From Bernardetia sp. MNP-M8 (lineage in GTDB: Bacteria > Bacteroidota > Bacteroidia > Cytophagales > Bernardetiaceae): 64,000 bases of DNA. The position numbers and the translations under genes were made by a program. The stretch spans positions 2,316,001-2,380,000 of the forward strand of contig NZ_CP147012.1 in NCBI RefSeq assembly GCF_037126285.1, written 5' to 3'. This document shows, piece after piece, positions 44,005 to 52,568 of this stretch; the stretch's first letter is position 1, and each line of letters begins with the position of its first letter. Under the pieces are notes generated by a model that did not search any database, was not told where the DNA came from, and was given only the letters and a program-made list of their open reading frames with translations.

Positions 44005-46383
44005 ATGAAACGTATATATTTATCTTCTATCCTAATTTTTTTAGGACTTGTTTTTTGTGCTACAAATTTATTTGCTCAAACTAAGTTAAAAGGAAAGGTA
44101 GTTGATGCAACTACCAAAAATGCTATTTCAGGAGCAAAAATTCAAAAAAATGGAAAAGTTATCTTCATCTCAAATGCAGAAGGCGAGTTTTCTATTGATT
44201 GTGAAGCTCAAATAACTCTTTCGGTAGGCTTTCTTGGCTACCAAACTTCTACAATAAACGTAGAGTATTGTGAAGAATTTCTGACTGTTTCTTTGGTTGT
44301 TGCTACTGAAAATCTAAATGAAGTAGAAGTTGTATCAACAATAAATTCTGATAAAGAGCTTTTAGAAAAACCAGTTTCGCAGGTTCATCTTACTACACGA
44401 GAACTAAATCGTGGTTTAGGACTCTATTTAGATGATGTTATCAATGCAAATGTTACTGGCGTTACAATGCAAAGACGTGCTGTTTCTTCTGGACAGCAGT
44501 TTAATATTCGTGGTTATGGAAATGGTGTTGGCTTTAGAGGAGCTTCTAATAATTTTGATGGACAAGGTTATAAAGTCTATTTGAATAATATTCCAATTAC
44601 TGATGCTGAAGGAGTTACTTTAATGGATGATATTGATTTTGGTTCGATTGGAAATGTGGATGTAATTAAAGGTCCTTCGGGTTCTTTGTATGGTTTGGCG
44701 ATTGCTGGTGTAGTTAATTTAAAAACTATCCGTCCAGAAAAAAATAAAACTTCCATCGGACAGAGTGCCATGTTGGGTAACTATGGACTGATGCGTTTTA
44801 CAACAACACTCCAAACAGCAACTGATAAAACCTCACTTTTGGTAAATTATGGACACCAACAATCTGATGGATATATGACTCATAATTCTTCAAAAAAGGA
44901 TTTTATGAATTTAATTTTTGATACAAAACTTAGTCAAAAACAAACCATTACAGCTTACTTTGGATACAGCAATAGCCATGATGACAGAGGTGGAGAACTT
45001 TCTAAAGAACAATATGAAGCCAAAGATTATAGTGGAAATGCTCGTTATATTAAAAATAACGCTCATTCAGATGTAGTCAGTTTCAGAACAGGAATTAGCC
45101 ATAAATATGATTTTAAAAACTGGATTTCGAATACGACAACTATTTTCGGAACAGGTTTGACAAGCAATGTAAGTTCGGCTGGTGGTTGGACAGACAAAGA
45201 CCCAATTAATTATGGTCTTCGTTCTACTTTTGATTTTAAATTTAACTTAACTCAAAATGTAAGTCTTACAGGAACAGCAGGAATTGAAACTCAACAACAA
45301 CTTGCTCAAATTATAGGCTACAGCATGGTAACCAATCCAAAAGATTCATTGGGTTATAATATCATTGGAGGAGTTCGTAGTAATCAATATTCAAATTCAA
45401 GAACGAGTTCTATTTTTACAGAATGGGTACTTCATTTACCAAGTGATATTTCAATTACGGCAGGTATTGGAAGTAGCAATTTGAAAATAGATTTGGAGAA
45501 TAGATTGTACAACGCAAATAGCGACAAACCAACAAATGTTTCTGCTAATTATGACAATATGGTTTCTCCTAGAATTGCTATCAATAAAGTATTCAATAAT
45601 TCGGTTTCCGTTTATGCTTCATATAGCAAAGGTTATAAAGCTCCTGTAAGTGGAAATATTGTACTTTCTACAAGTGGAGAACTTAATACTGGTCTAGTTC
45701 CAGAATTTGGAAATCAGTTTGAAATTGGTTCGAAAGGAAGTATTCTGAATGGCAAACTAAACTATCAAGTAGCTATTTTTGAAACTATTTTTGAAAATAA
45801 ATTTACTTCTGTTGCTGTTCCTTTAGACGCTAACACAACAGCCTATACGTATATTGCTAATGGTGGAAGTCAGAAAAACACAGGTGTAGAAGTGTTGCTA
45901 AAATACAATGCGTATCAGTCTGAAACAGGCTTTTTGAGTGGAATTAATCCGTATATGAATGTTACTTATTCAGATTTTAAATATGATAATTTCAAATATC
46001 AATCTCTTGCAAATGGTGAAGTTGCTGAAGTTGATTTTAGTGGAAAAGCAGTTGTAGGTGTTGCTCCTTGGGTAGCTAATGCAGGTGTAGATTTCAATAC
46101 AAACTTAGGATTTTATGGAAATGTAGCTTATTCGTATCGTGATGCTATGCCTTTTACTTCAGATGGCGAAAATGTTACAGATGCGTATAGTTTGGTCAAT
46201 GCTAAAATTGGTTTTAGAAAGACAATTTCTAAGTTTAGTCTTGATATTTATGCAGGTGCAAATAATCTTGGAGGAACTCAATATTATTATATGGTTTTCT
46301 TGAATCAATTACCTGATGCTTATTTACCAGCTCCAAAAGGAACACAATCGTTTGGAGGAATTAGCTTAAAATATAATTTCTAA
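44005..46383 (+). CDS. TonB-dependent outer-membrane receptor, probably for heme or iron chelate
   Basis: This 792-residue receptor has a signal peptide (MKRIYLSSILIFLGLVFCATNLFAQ) and an N-terminal carboxypeptidase-like domain (about 27-105, KLKGKVVDATTKNAISGAKI). The plug domain (about 115-240) reads NIRGYGNGVGFRGASNNFDG and DVIKGPSGSLYGLAIAGVVN. The 22-strand barrel runs to the C-terminal aromatic GISLKYNF. The Fe(III)-dicitrate/FecA-like and siderophore subfamilies have this layout. The cargo is inferred from the following ABC importer genes, which look heme-type. A long inverted repeat separates it from the next gene. Confidence 0.92.
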   Translation: MKRIYLSSILIFLGLVFCATNLFAQTKLKGKVVDATTKNAISGAKIQKNGKVIFISNAEGEFSIDCEAQITLSVGFLGYQTSTINVEYCEEFLTVSLVVATENLNEVEVVSTINSDKELLEKPVSQVHLTTRELNRGLGLYLDDVINANVTGVTMQRRAVSSGQQFNIRGYGNGVGFRGASNNFDGQGYKVYLNNIPITDAEGVTLMDDIDFGSIGNVDVIKGPSGSLYGLAIAGVVNLKTIRPEKNKTSIGQSAMLGNYGLMRFTTTLQTATDKTSLLVNYGHQQSDGYMTHNSSKKDFMNLIFDTKLSQKQTITAYFGYSNSHDDRGGELSKEQYEAKDYSGNARYIKNNAHSDVVSFRTGISHKYDFKNWISNTTTIFGTGLTSNVSSAGGWTDKDPINYGLRSTFDFKFNLTQNVSLTGTAGIETQQQLAQIIGYSMVTNPKDSLGYNIIGGVRSNQYSNSRTSSIFTEWVLHLPSDISITAGIGSSNLKIDLENRLYNANSDKPTNVSANYDNMVSPRIAINKVFNNSVSVYASYSKGYKAPVSGNIVLSTSGELNTGLVPEFGNQFEIGSKGSILNGKLNYQVAIFETIFENKFTSVAVPLDANTTAYTYIANGGSQKNTGVEVLLKYNAYQSETGFLSGINPYMNVTYSDFKYDNFKYQSLANGEVAEVDFSGKAVVGVAPWVANAGVDFNTNLGFYGNVAYSYRDAMPFTSDGENVTDAYSLVNAKIGFRKTISKFSLDIYAGANNLGGTQYYYMVFLNQLPDAYLPAPKGTQSFGGISLKYNF

Positions 46384-46393
46384 ATTAATAGCT

Positions 46394-46538
46394 TTTATTA
46401 TGTCCCATAAGGACACAAGCAACGGTAGATTTGTTCATCCTAAAGTAAAATTGAGTTTCTTTTAGAGTAGTTAAAACCGACTATTTAGCTACACCTATAA
46501 TCTTACCGTTGCTTGTGTTCTTATGAGCGACATAAATA
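46394..46538 (+). repeat. Long inverted repeat between receptor and binding-protein genes
   Basis: Arms of about 38 bases (46394-46432 and 46499-46538) share the perfect core ACACAAGCAACGGTA and, with two short gaps, TTATGTC plus CATAAG. The spacer is about 66 bases. In the RNA this would fold into a large stem that could trim or end part of the transcripts, giving more receptor than transporter. Confidence 0.75.
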
Positions 46539-46561
46539 ATTTTCAAAAATAACCATTTAAA

Positions 46562-47488
46562 ATGAATAAAATATACTATCTAGTACTTCTAATTTTCATC
46601 TCAGTTTCTACGTTTTCGTGTGGAAGATTTGGTAATAAAGAAAAAGAACAAACAGAAAATAAAACGACAGATTCTACAAATGTAGAAGGCAATAAAAATC
46701 AAGAACGAATTGTCAGTCTTTCCAAGCAATACAATGAAATTATTTATGCTTTAAATGCAGAAAAAAATATTGTTGCCGTCGATCTTTCAAGTACTTACCC
46801 ACCAGAAATAAAAAATATACAAACGGTTGGTTATCATCGTGCTTTGAGTGCAGAGGCTATTTTGTCTATGAAACCAACTTTGATTTTGGAGGATAATAAT
46901 ATTGGACCTGAACATGTCGTAACCCAACTCAAAGACTTGCAAATTCCGATGAAACAGTTTGGAAAATATGAACATACCATTGCAGGAACAGATTCTTTGA
47001 TACGTGAAATGGGAATTTATTTTAATGCTTCTCAAAAAGCAGAAGAATTATGCAAAAAATTAGATGAGGACATGGAAAAAGCAAAACAAGAAATTGCTAA
47101 TTACAAAACTATTCCTAAAGTATTAGTAATTCATTTTGGTAGAGCTTCGAATGTCTATTTGGTAATGACAAAAAAGAGTACGGCAGCCAAAATGATAGAA
47201 TGGGCAGGTGGAAAAATGGCTGTAGAAGACGAAAAAGGAATGAAACAATTTTCGCCAGAAGTAGTCGCACAAGCAGACCCAGATATTATTTTACTGACTG
47301 ATTTTGGTTATGACAGATTAGGTTCGACTCAAAAAATTTCGGAGTTAGCAGGAATAAGCACCACAAAAGCATTCAAAAATAATCAGATTTATAGAGTCGA
47401 AGAACACGACATGGTTTATTTAGGTCCACGAACAGGCGAAAATATCCTTCTTCTTCAAAAATTAATTCATCAAGATGCAAAAAAATAA
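46562..47488 (+). CDS. hmuT: Heme/cobalamin-type ABC importer, substrate-binding lipoprotein
   Basis: This 308-residue TroA/BtuF-fold protein has a lipobox ending in C20 (SVSTFSCG) after a short signal. The core reads RIVSLSKQYNEIIYALN (50-66) and TVGYHRALSAEAILSMKPTL (about 88-107). The latter, with its Tyr-His-Arg element, is the form seen in hemin-binding proteins HmuT/PhuT, so heme is the best guess. The start of the permease overlaps its end by 14 bases, so translation is coupled. The symbol is by similarity. Confidence 0.8.
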   Translation: MNKIYYLVLLIFISVSTFSCGRFGNKEKEQTENKTTDSTNVEGNKNQERIVSLSKQYNEIIYALNAEKNIVAVDLSSTYPPEIKNIQTVGYHRALSAEAILSMKPTLILEDNNIGPEHVVTQLKDLQIPMKQFGKYEHTIAGTDSLIREMGIYFNASQKAEELCKKLDEDMEKAKQEIANYKTIPKVLVIHFGRASNVYLVMTKKSTAAKMIEWAGGKMAVEDEKGMKQFSPEVVAQADPDIILLTDFGYDRLGSTQKISELAGISTTKAFKNNQIYRVEEHDMVYLGPRTGENILLLQKLIHQDAKK

Positions 47489-48533
47489 AAATAAATTTTC
47501 TCTTGCTAATTCTAGATTTATCTTTCCGTTTTTGATCATTTTGCTTGTCTTGATGGTGCTTTTTTCGATGCGTTATGGAGCAGTAGAAATAAGCTTAGAA
47601 GAAATTTTTTCTTCTATTCAAAAATGGTTTTCTAATACAGAAAACAAAACACTTACCGAACGTATTTTCTTAGAAATTCGCTTGCCAAGAGCCATTTTAT
47701 GTGTTTTTGTAGGTGCTAGTTTAGCCGTTGGAGGAGTTTTGTTACAGGCTTTATTCAGAAATCCGATTGTCGAACCTGGGTTAGTAGGAACTTCTTGTGG
47801 AGCAGCATTTGGGGCAGCTTTGTATTTTACTTTAGGTGCAACTTTTAACTTTAAAGATGCTGATTTTGGAGAATATACACTTCCTTTGGCTGCGTGTTTG
47901 GGAGCAATGATATCGACAGGACTTGTCTTTTTACTTTCTCATTCCAAACAAACAGGAAAAAGTGCTATTGTTTCCTTACTTCTCACAGGAATTGCCATTA
48001 ATGCTTTGTTTTTGAGTGGAGTAGGATTTTTGTCTTACATCGCTAGAGATCCACAAGCTCGTTCGATTATTTTTTGGAATTTGGGAACGCTTTCTGGTGC
48101 AAATTGGTCTTCTGTTACGATAGTTGGGATAGTTACTTTTGTGTCAATTTTGATTGCTCTGCGTTATGCCAAACAACTCAATGCACTTATGATAGGCGAA
48201 GAAGAAGCACAATTTTTAGGGGTTCGTTTGAATAGCTTGAAATGGAAAATTTTATTAATCAATGTTGTTATGGTAGCTGTTGCGACAGCTTTTGTAGGCA
48301 TTATTAGTTTTGTTGGATTGATTGTTCCTCATTTATTACGCATTTTGAAAGGTTCGGATAATCGTTTTTTGATAAAAAATAGTGCTGTTTTGGGAGCGTT
48401 ATTGCTTTCTTTGGCTGACCTTCTTTCTCGTTTGATTGTTGCGCCTGCTGAACTTCCTATTGGGATTGTTACCTCATTAGTCGGAGTTCCTGTTTTTATT
48501 ATTTTGTTACAAAAAAAGAATTATTTGTTTTAA
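47475..48533 (+). CDS. hmuU: Iron/heme ABC transporter permease (FecCD family)
   Basis: This 352-residue membrane protein with about 10 helices has the FecCD signatures LRLPRAILCVFVGASLAVGG-type (EIRLPRAILCVFVGASLA), ALFRNPIVEPGLVGTSCGAA (about 95-114) and the Gly-rich cytoplasmic loop that contacts the ATPase. GIISFVGLIVPHLLRILKGS (about 275-294) is diagnostic. It forms the dimeric channel of the importer. A perfect palindrome follows its stop. Confidence 0.9.
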   Translation: MQKNKNKFSLANSRFIFPFLIILLVLMVLFSMRYGAVEISLEEIFSSIQKWFSNTENKTLTERIFLEIRLPRAILCVFVGASLAVGGVLLQALFRNPIVEPGLVGTSCGAAFGAALYFTLGATFNFKDADFGEYTLPLAACLGAMISTGLVFLLSHSKQTGKSAIVSLLLTGIAINALFLSGVGFLSYIARDPQARSIIFWNLGTLSGANWSSVTIVGIVTFVSILIALRYAKQLNALMIGEEEAQFLGVRLNSLKWKILLINVVMVAVATAFVGIISFVGLIVPHLLRILKGSDNRFLIKNSAVLGALLLSLADLLSRLIVAPAELPIGIVTSLVGVPVFIILLQKKNYLF

Positions 48534-48537
48534 CGTA

Positions 48538-48603
48538 ACTGACAGCTTCCAAGCTGTCAGTATAATATTGCAAACCTAGCAACAGCTTGGAAGCTATTGG
48601 CTA
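48538..48603. repeat. Palindrome pair after the permease gene
   Basis: ACTGACAGCTT-CC-AAGCTGTCAGT (48538-48561) is perfect. A second, imperfect palindrome (TAGCAACAGCTT / AAGCTATTGGCTA, about 48576-48602) reuses the core CAGCTTGGAAGCT. It lies between permease and ATPase genes and could reduce read-through to the latter. Confidence 0.7.
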
Positions 48604-48620
48604 CTTTTAAATCCTAAAAA

Positions 48621-49457
48621 ATGATTACCCTAAAAAACATAACCTACAAAATAGGACAAAAAACTATTTTAGAAGATATTTCAGTCAATTTCGAACCTTC
48701 AAAACTTCATTTAATCATTGGCGCAAATGGCGCAGGAAAATCTACTTTGATAAAACTAATTTGTAATCAAATAAAGGCTACAAAAGTAAATGGAACAGAG
48801 GGAACAATTCTTTATGAGAATCAAGAAAGTAAAATCATTTCAATTTCAGAATTTGCACGAAATAGAGCAGTTCTTTCTCAAAATATCGAACTTGCTTTTC
48901 CTTTAAAAGTACACGAAGTAGTAATGATGGGACGTTATCCCCATTTTGGGGCAGCAGCAACCCAAAAAGATTACCAAGCCATAGAAGAAGCAATGGATTT
49001 TTTTGGCGTAATGGAAATGGCAGAAAGAGAATATTTGACACTGAGTGGAGGAGAAAAACAGCGAGTTCATTTTGCTAGAGTGATGGCACAGATTTGGAAT
49101 TTTTCTTTTTCGAATACATCTAACTCTACCAAAAATTCAAAGCTAAAAAACAGGTATTTGATTTTGGACGAACCTCTTACTTTTTTGGATGTTCGTTATC
49201 AATTTGAGTTTATGCACAAAGTTACAGAGCTTTTAAAACAAAAAGATTTGGTAGTTATTGGTGTAGTGCATGATTTGAATCTAGCTGCAAAATTTGCTGA
49301 CCAAATTGTCTTACTTTCCGACTCAAAAATCTTAGCAGCAGGAACTAAAGAAGAAGTTTTGACAAAAGAAAATATCAAAAAAGCTTATTCTTTAGAGCCT
49401 GTCATTCATACCGATTTCCGAAACGATAAAAATGAAATGTATTTGTTTTTTGAGTAG
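48621..49457 (+). CDS. hmuV: Heme/iron ABC transporter ATP-binding protein
   Basis: This 278-residue ATPase has Walker A GANGAGKST (about 34-42), signature LSGGEKQRVHFARVMAQ (about 142-158), Walker B ILDEPLTFLD (about 184-193) and the switch histidine in VVHDLNLA. An insertion of about 18 residues between signature and Walker B (SFSNTSNSTKNSKLKN) also occurs in HmuV-type proteins. It drives import through the permease encoded 87 bases upstream. Confidence 0.9.
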   Translation: MITLKNITYKIGQKTILEDISVNFEPSKLHLIIGANGAGKSTLIKLICNQIKATKVNGTEGTILYENQESKIISISEFARNRAVLSQNIELAFPLKVHEVVMMGRYPHFGAAATQKDYQAIEEAMDFFGVMEMAEREYLTLSGGEKQRVHFARVMAQIWNFSFSNTSNSTKNSKLKNRYLILDEPLTFLDVRYQFEFMHKVTELLKQKDLVVIGVVHDLNLAAKFADQIVLLSDSKILAAGTKEEVLTKENIKKAYSLEPVIHTDFRNDKNEMYLFFE

Positions 49458-49474
49458 AAATACTTCAAAATCAA

Positions 49475-50011
49475 TTAGAATCCAAATTCTTTTGGATACT
49501 CTACAACTCCACTTATATTTTTTAATGCTCCTTTTGTAAGCTCAATCGCCATACAATTTTCCTTTGGCACATCAAAAGGTAACTCAATATCAAATGTATG
49601 TGCTTGTTTATAGCCAAACTTTGGATAATAGTTTTTGTGTCCCAGCAAAATAATCGAATCAAAACCTAACTCTTTTGCTTTTTTATGAGCTTCTTTGATA
49701 AGTTGTGTGCCTACTCCTTTTCCTTGAAATTTCGGTAATACAGAAACAGGTGCAAGAGCAAGAGAATCATACGTATTTCCTTGATTTTTTATCTTAATTT
49801 TTGTCATAAGAATATGCCCAATGATTTGATTTTCAAACCTAGCAATCAAAGATAATTGAGGAATAAAAGCATCAGATTTTCTCAACCTTTCTACCAAAAA
49901 ATGCTCTTGTTGGTCGCTATATTCTTTATCTTGAAAGGCTTCTTTTATAATTTCAAAAACAAATGCTTCATCTGATTTTTTTTCTTGTTGTACGTCAATA
50001 TTCATTTTCAA
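49475..50011 (-). CDS. GNAT-family N-acetyltransferase
   Basis: This 178-residue enzyme of the GNAT fold has the acetyl-CoA-binding motif A with PKFQGKGVGTQLIKEAHKK (about 94-112), preceded by SLALAPVSVLP. Such small predicted acetyltransferases transfer an acetyl group to an amine; the acceptor is unknown. The sequence YPKFGYKQA is typical of the subfamily. It converges on the ABC ATPase gene with only 17 bases between. Confidence 0.85.
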   Translation of the reverse strand: MKMNIDVQQEKKSDEAFVFEIIKEAFQDKEYSDQQEHFLVERLRKSDAFIPQLSLIARFENQIIGHILMTKIKIKNQGNTYDSLALAPVSVLPKFQGKGVGTQLIKEAHKKAKELGFDSIILLGHKNYYPKFGYKQAHTFDIELPFDVPKENCMAIELTKGALKNISGVVEYPKEFGF

Positions 50012-50032
50012 ACTATAATATTTAGAGATTTT

Positions 50033-50170
50033 TTAATTTACTTTTATCCATTTATGTGCTGTTGTGAATTCTATCAAACCTTCTGGTTTTGTGAAAATCA
50101 CCCCCTTCATAGGATAACTTTGGTATTGCCAATCAACTACAGCATTTTTATTTTTTATAAGAAAACCCTG
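50033..50170 (-). pseudogene. Fragment of a gene, C-terminal end
   Basis: A 45-codon open frame (reading KNKNAVVDWQYQSYP and KGVIFTKPEGLIEFTTAHKW) ends in TAA at 50033 and is cut by a TAA directly upstream at 50171-50173, without a good start codon before the internal methionine. The composition is protein-like. It is probably the tail of a lost gene; the family is not recognised. A short real protein starting at the internal ATG (50108-50110) is possible but would be only 25 residues long. Confidence 0.3.
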
Positions 50171-50316
50171 TTATAATTGAAGTTGTCTAAGAGTAGAAAA
50201 AATCCGTGTTTTGTGACACACAAATAAAGCATTCATTTTAAACAACTTCATTAAGAAAATAGAAGATTGAAATAATTTGAGCTTGTAAAATTTATAATAG
50301 TGAATTGTATTAAAGT

Positions 50317-51168
50317 TTAAACTGGCAAAGCCTCTTCTTTAATTTTCATGTCATGCAAAAATGTACTTCCGTCAGAATGATAAGATTGTTGGGCTGCAAA
50401 ATCAGTAATAAAATGATTTGCTTTTGCTTGAAAAATGCTTGAAGGAGTTTGTTCATTAAACTCAGCAAAATTACCACTTCCTATCTTTTCAGAAATAATT
50501 TTATTGTTATAATCAATCCCCTTTGGTGTGAGTTTGTGCCAAGTAACCTGTACATGAATAACTTCTTCACGTCCAAAATAATATCCACGAATAAGCTCAA
50601 TTCCTGTAATTAGATAACCTTCTTGATAAATTTCAGTCGGACTTCCACCATCGCCTCCAAAATGTTTACCCATTCTTTTAGACTTAAATAATTTATCCTC
50701 TGTACCTATTTCACTAAAAATGGGTGTAAAACCATCAATAATATCTCCACTACGAACCACAAAACCAGTCAGAGCTAAAAAATTATCTTGTTCAATCGGA
50801 TTTCCTTCCCCTTTTTCTTTATCCACTAACTGACTTTTTGCACTTTTCATTTCTGTTACACCAATTTTGTCTGTTTGCACAATACTTGGAGCATTAAATT
50901 GAGGTAAGAGGTCTAATTCTTTAGATGCAAGAATTTCGTTTACTCCTGGTTTTATTTTTTTATCGTCAATAAGGTTTACTTTTATCAAAAACTCTAATGA
51001 TTTGGCTCTTATCTTGGGGTCTGCTGATTCTAGAGCCTTTTGAATAAGAGCAGATTGTGTGTTTTTTTTTGCTAATTGTGTAGCCCAATATCCACTAATT
51101 ATATTTCCAACAACAGTTCCTAAGATTGCTAAAAGTCCTGTAATGAGTAAAGGAGTAATTTGTTCCAT
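50317..51168 (-). CDS. Membrane-anchored hypothetical protein
   Basis: This 283-residue protein has one N-terminal membrane helix (ITPLLITGLLAILGTVVGNI, 4-23). A helical region (about 28-85, with an HEAT-like ALESADPKIRAKSLEFLIKV) and a beta-rich C-terminal half follow (GDIIDGFTPIFSEIG, GGDGGSPTE, GYLITGIELIRGYYFGREEV), which resembles a jacalin-type beta-prism in its GGDGG turn. That likeness is weak. The membrane orientation is probably cytosol-facing C-terminus, though the tail could instead be outside. It is next to an IS630-type transposase gene, in an accessory-like stretch. No function is assigned. Confidence 0.5.
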   Translation of the reverse strand: MEQITPLLITGLLAILGTVVGNIISGYWATQLAKKNTQSALIQKALESADPKIRAKSLEFLIKVNLIDDKKIKPGVNEILASKELDLLPQFNAPSIVQTDKIGVTEMKSAKSQLVDKEKGEGNPIEQDNFLALTGFVVRSGDIIDGFTPIFSEIGTEDKLFKSKRMGKHFGGDGGSPTEIYQEGYLITGIELIRGYYFGREEVIHVQVTWHKLTPKGIDYNNKIISEKIGSGNFAEFNEQTPSSIFQAKANHFITDFAAQQSYHSDGSTFLHDMKIKEEALPV

Positions 51169-51251
51169 AAGTTTTGTAGTAAGTTTTGATATTTACTTTT
51201 AAATATAAGAAATTTGACTGTTTATTCTAAATATTTTATACTTTAAATACA

Positions 51252-52381
51252 TTGTCTTTTATACTCAATAGAAATTGGTTTTCGAAAATTGGACGTGAAA
51301 ATTAGGTGCTAAAAGTGTTTCTAGCTCATCTTTATAATCAACGATATATTCAAAAAATGCAAGGACGTTAGTCCTAAATTTTTCAAATGTATTGTAGTAT
51401 TCATAATCAATTATTTTCTTTCTCATCAACTTCCAAAGTCTTTCAATTAAGTTTAAATTAGGCGAGTAGGCAGGCAAGTAAATGAGTTCTATTTTAGAGC
51501 CATATACCCAGTCTTGCACCAAATAAGATTTGAAATAGGAGGCTTGGTCTAAGACCATATACACCTTGCTTTTATCTAAATACGCTGCTTCTACTTTATC
51601 TAAAAATTCTCTTACACTCTCTGAATCAACTGTTTCTGATTCACTAATGAGTATATCGCTTGGATTTTGAATGTTTACTGTACCTGTCAAATTTATGCGC
51701 TTTCTACCACTACTACTTTTAATTTCTCTTTCCTCTCCTGTTGGAATCCAAGCATAATTACTTCGGGTATTCCATTGAGGATGAACAGCATCTGCGTAGA
51801 GTAGAACAGCATTTTCTGAATCTAAACGCTCTATCAAAGCCTCTATATCTTCTATAAAGTGAGTTTGAAGTTCTTTATCAGCTTTAGCAGGAACTGTTTT
51901 TGTCTTTTTATAAGAAAAACCTAGACGTTTCATCAAACTAGGAAGACTTTTAATAGCGTAATCAATACCTAAATTTTCTTTTATCCAATAAGCAATAGAC
52001 TGGCAGTTTTTATGCAAGTGAGAACGAAGTTCTTTATCTAAAGCTGCCAAATCAAAACTATCCAACTTACCCCAAAAACCTAAATAATTAGAAGAAATAA
52101 AACCAGAAAGACCACAGGAATTATAACTTTTTACATAATTATAAAAACTACTTAAATCAACACCTAAAAGCTCTGACAACTCTTTTGCTGACTTACCTTG
52201 GTCAAGACCTAAAAGAACAGTACAACGAATATAGTCCTTCTTTCCTGAAGAACTTTTACGATAATCTTTTAAAATATCTCGTTCAGAAATACTAAGTTGA
52301 AAATTCATAAGCTAAAAATAATCAAAATTTAGATATTTTTGAAATCTAATTACGGATGAGTATATCTACTTGATTAGACAA
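51252..52381 (-). mobile_element. IS630-family insertion sequence, ends tentative
   Basis: The element carries the transposase gene at 51265-52308. Its ends are unclear. The strings TTGTCT (51252) with TATACTCA (51260), and in inverted orientation AGACAA (52376-52381) with TGAGTATA (52357-52364), match but at different spacing, which suggests ends near 51252 and 52381 (about 1.13 kb, normal for IS630). No TA duplication could be confirmed. Confidence 0.45.
51265..52308 (-). CDS. IS630-family transposase
   Basis: This 347-residue transposase is complete. The N-terminal helix-turn-helix reads KSAKELSELLGVDLSSFYNY (39-58). The catalytic DDE triad is D173 in YADAVHPQ, D254 in MVLDQASYFKS and E289 in YSPNLNLIERLWKLMR, the last in the IS630 signature context. 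The second aspartate is in VLDQA where VLDNA is usual. All parts needed for activity are visible and no frameshift is seen, so the element may be active. It lies between the membrane-anchored hypothetical and the AAA+ gene. Confidence 0.9.
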   Translation of the reverse strand: MNFQLSISERDILKDYRKSSSGKKDYIRCTVLLGLDQGKSAKELSELLGVDLSSFYNYVKSYNSCGLSGFISSNYLGFWGKLDSFDLAALDKELRSHLHKNCQSIAYWIKENLGIDYAIKSLPSLMKRLGFSYKKTKTVPAKADKELQTHFIEDIEALIERLDSENAVLLYADAVHPQWNTRSNYAWIPTGEEREIKSSSGRKRINLTGTVNIQNPSDILISESETVDSESVREFLDKVEAAYLDKSKVYMVLDQASYFKSYLVQDWVYGSKIELIYLPAYSPNLNLIERLWKLMRKKIIDYEYYNTFEKFRTNVLAFFEYIVDYKDELETLLAPNFHVQFSKTNFY

Positions 52382-52568
52382 CAAAATTTTATTTACTCTG
52401 TATTAATTGTCCTTAATTATATTTTTCGTATTTTAATTGTTCAAATGTTTTTTTATAACCAAACGAAAACTATTTTCTTCAAAATTTCGTTTTGAAAAAC
52501 CTGTCTCAGCTTATTTTTTTTTAAAATTTCGTTACCTATTTTTCCTCTATTTTACCCTACATTTTCAA

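Noticed and set aside
49985-50176. Plus-strand frame of 63 codons near the acetyltransferase gene
   Set aside because: It is antisense to the acetyltransferase start and to the minus-strand gene fragment; cysteine- and aromatic-rich shadow sequence.
52437-52568. TTG-started N-terminal extension of the AAA+ ATPase
   Set aside because: It is basic and aromatic, translated from AT-rich leader sequence; two ATG codons at 52569-52574 begin the recognisable domain.
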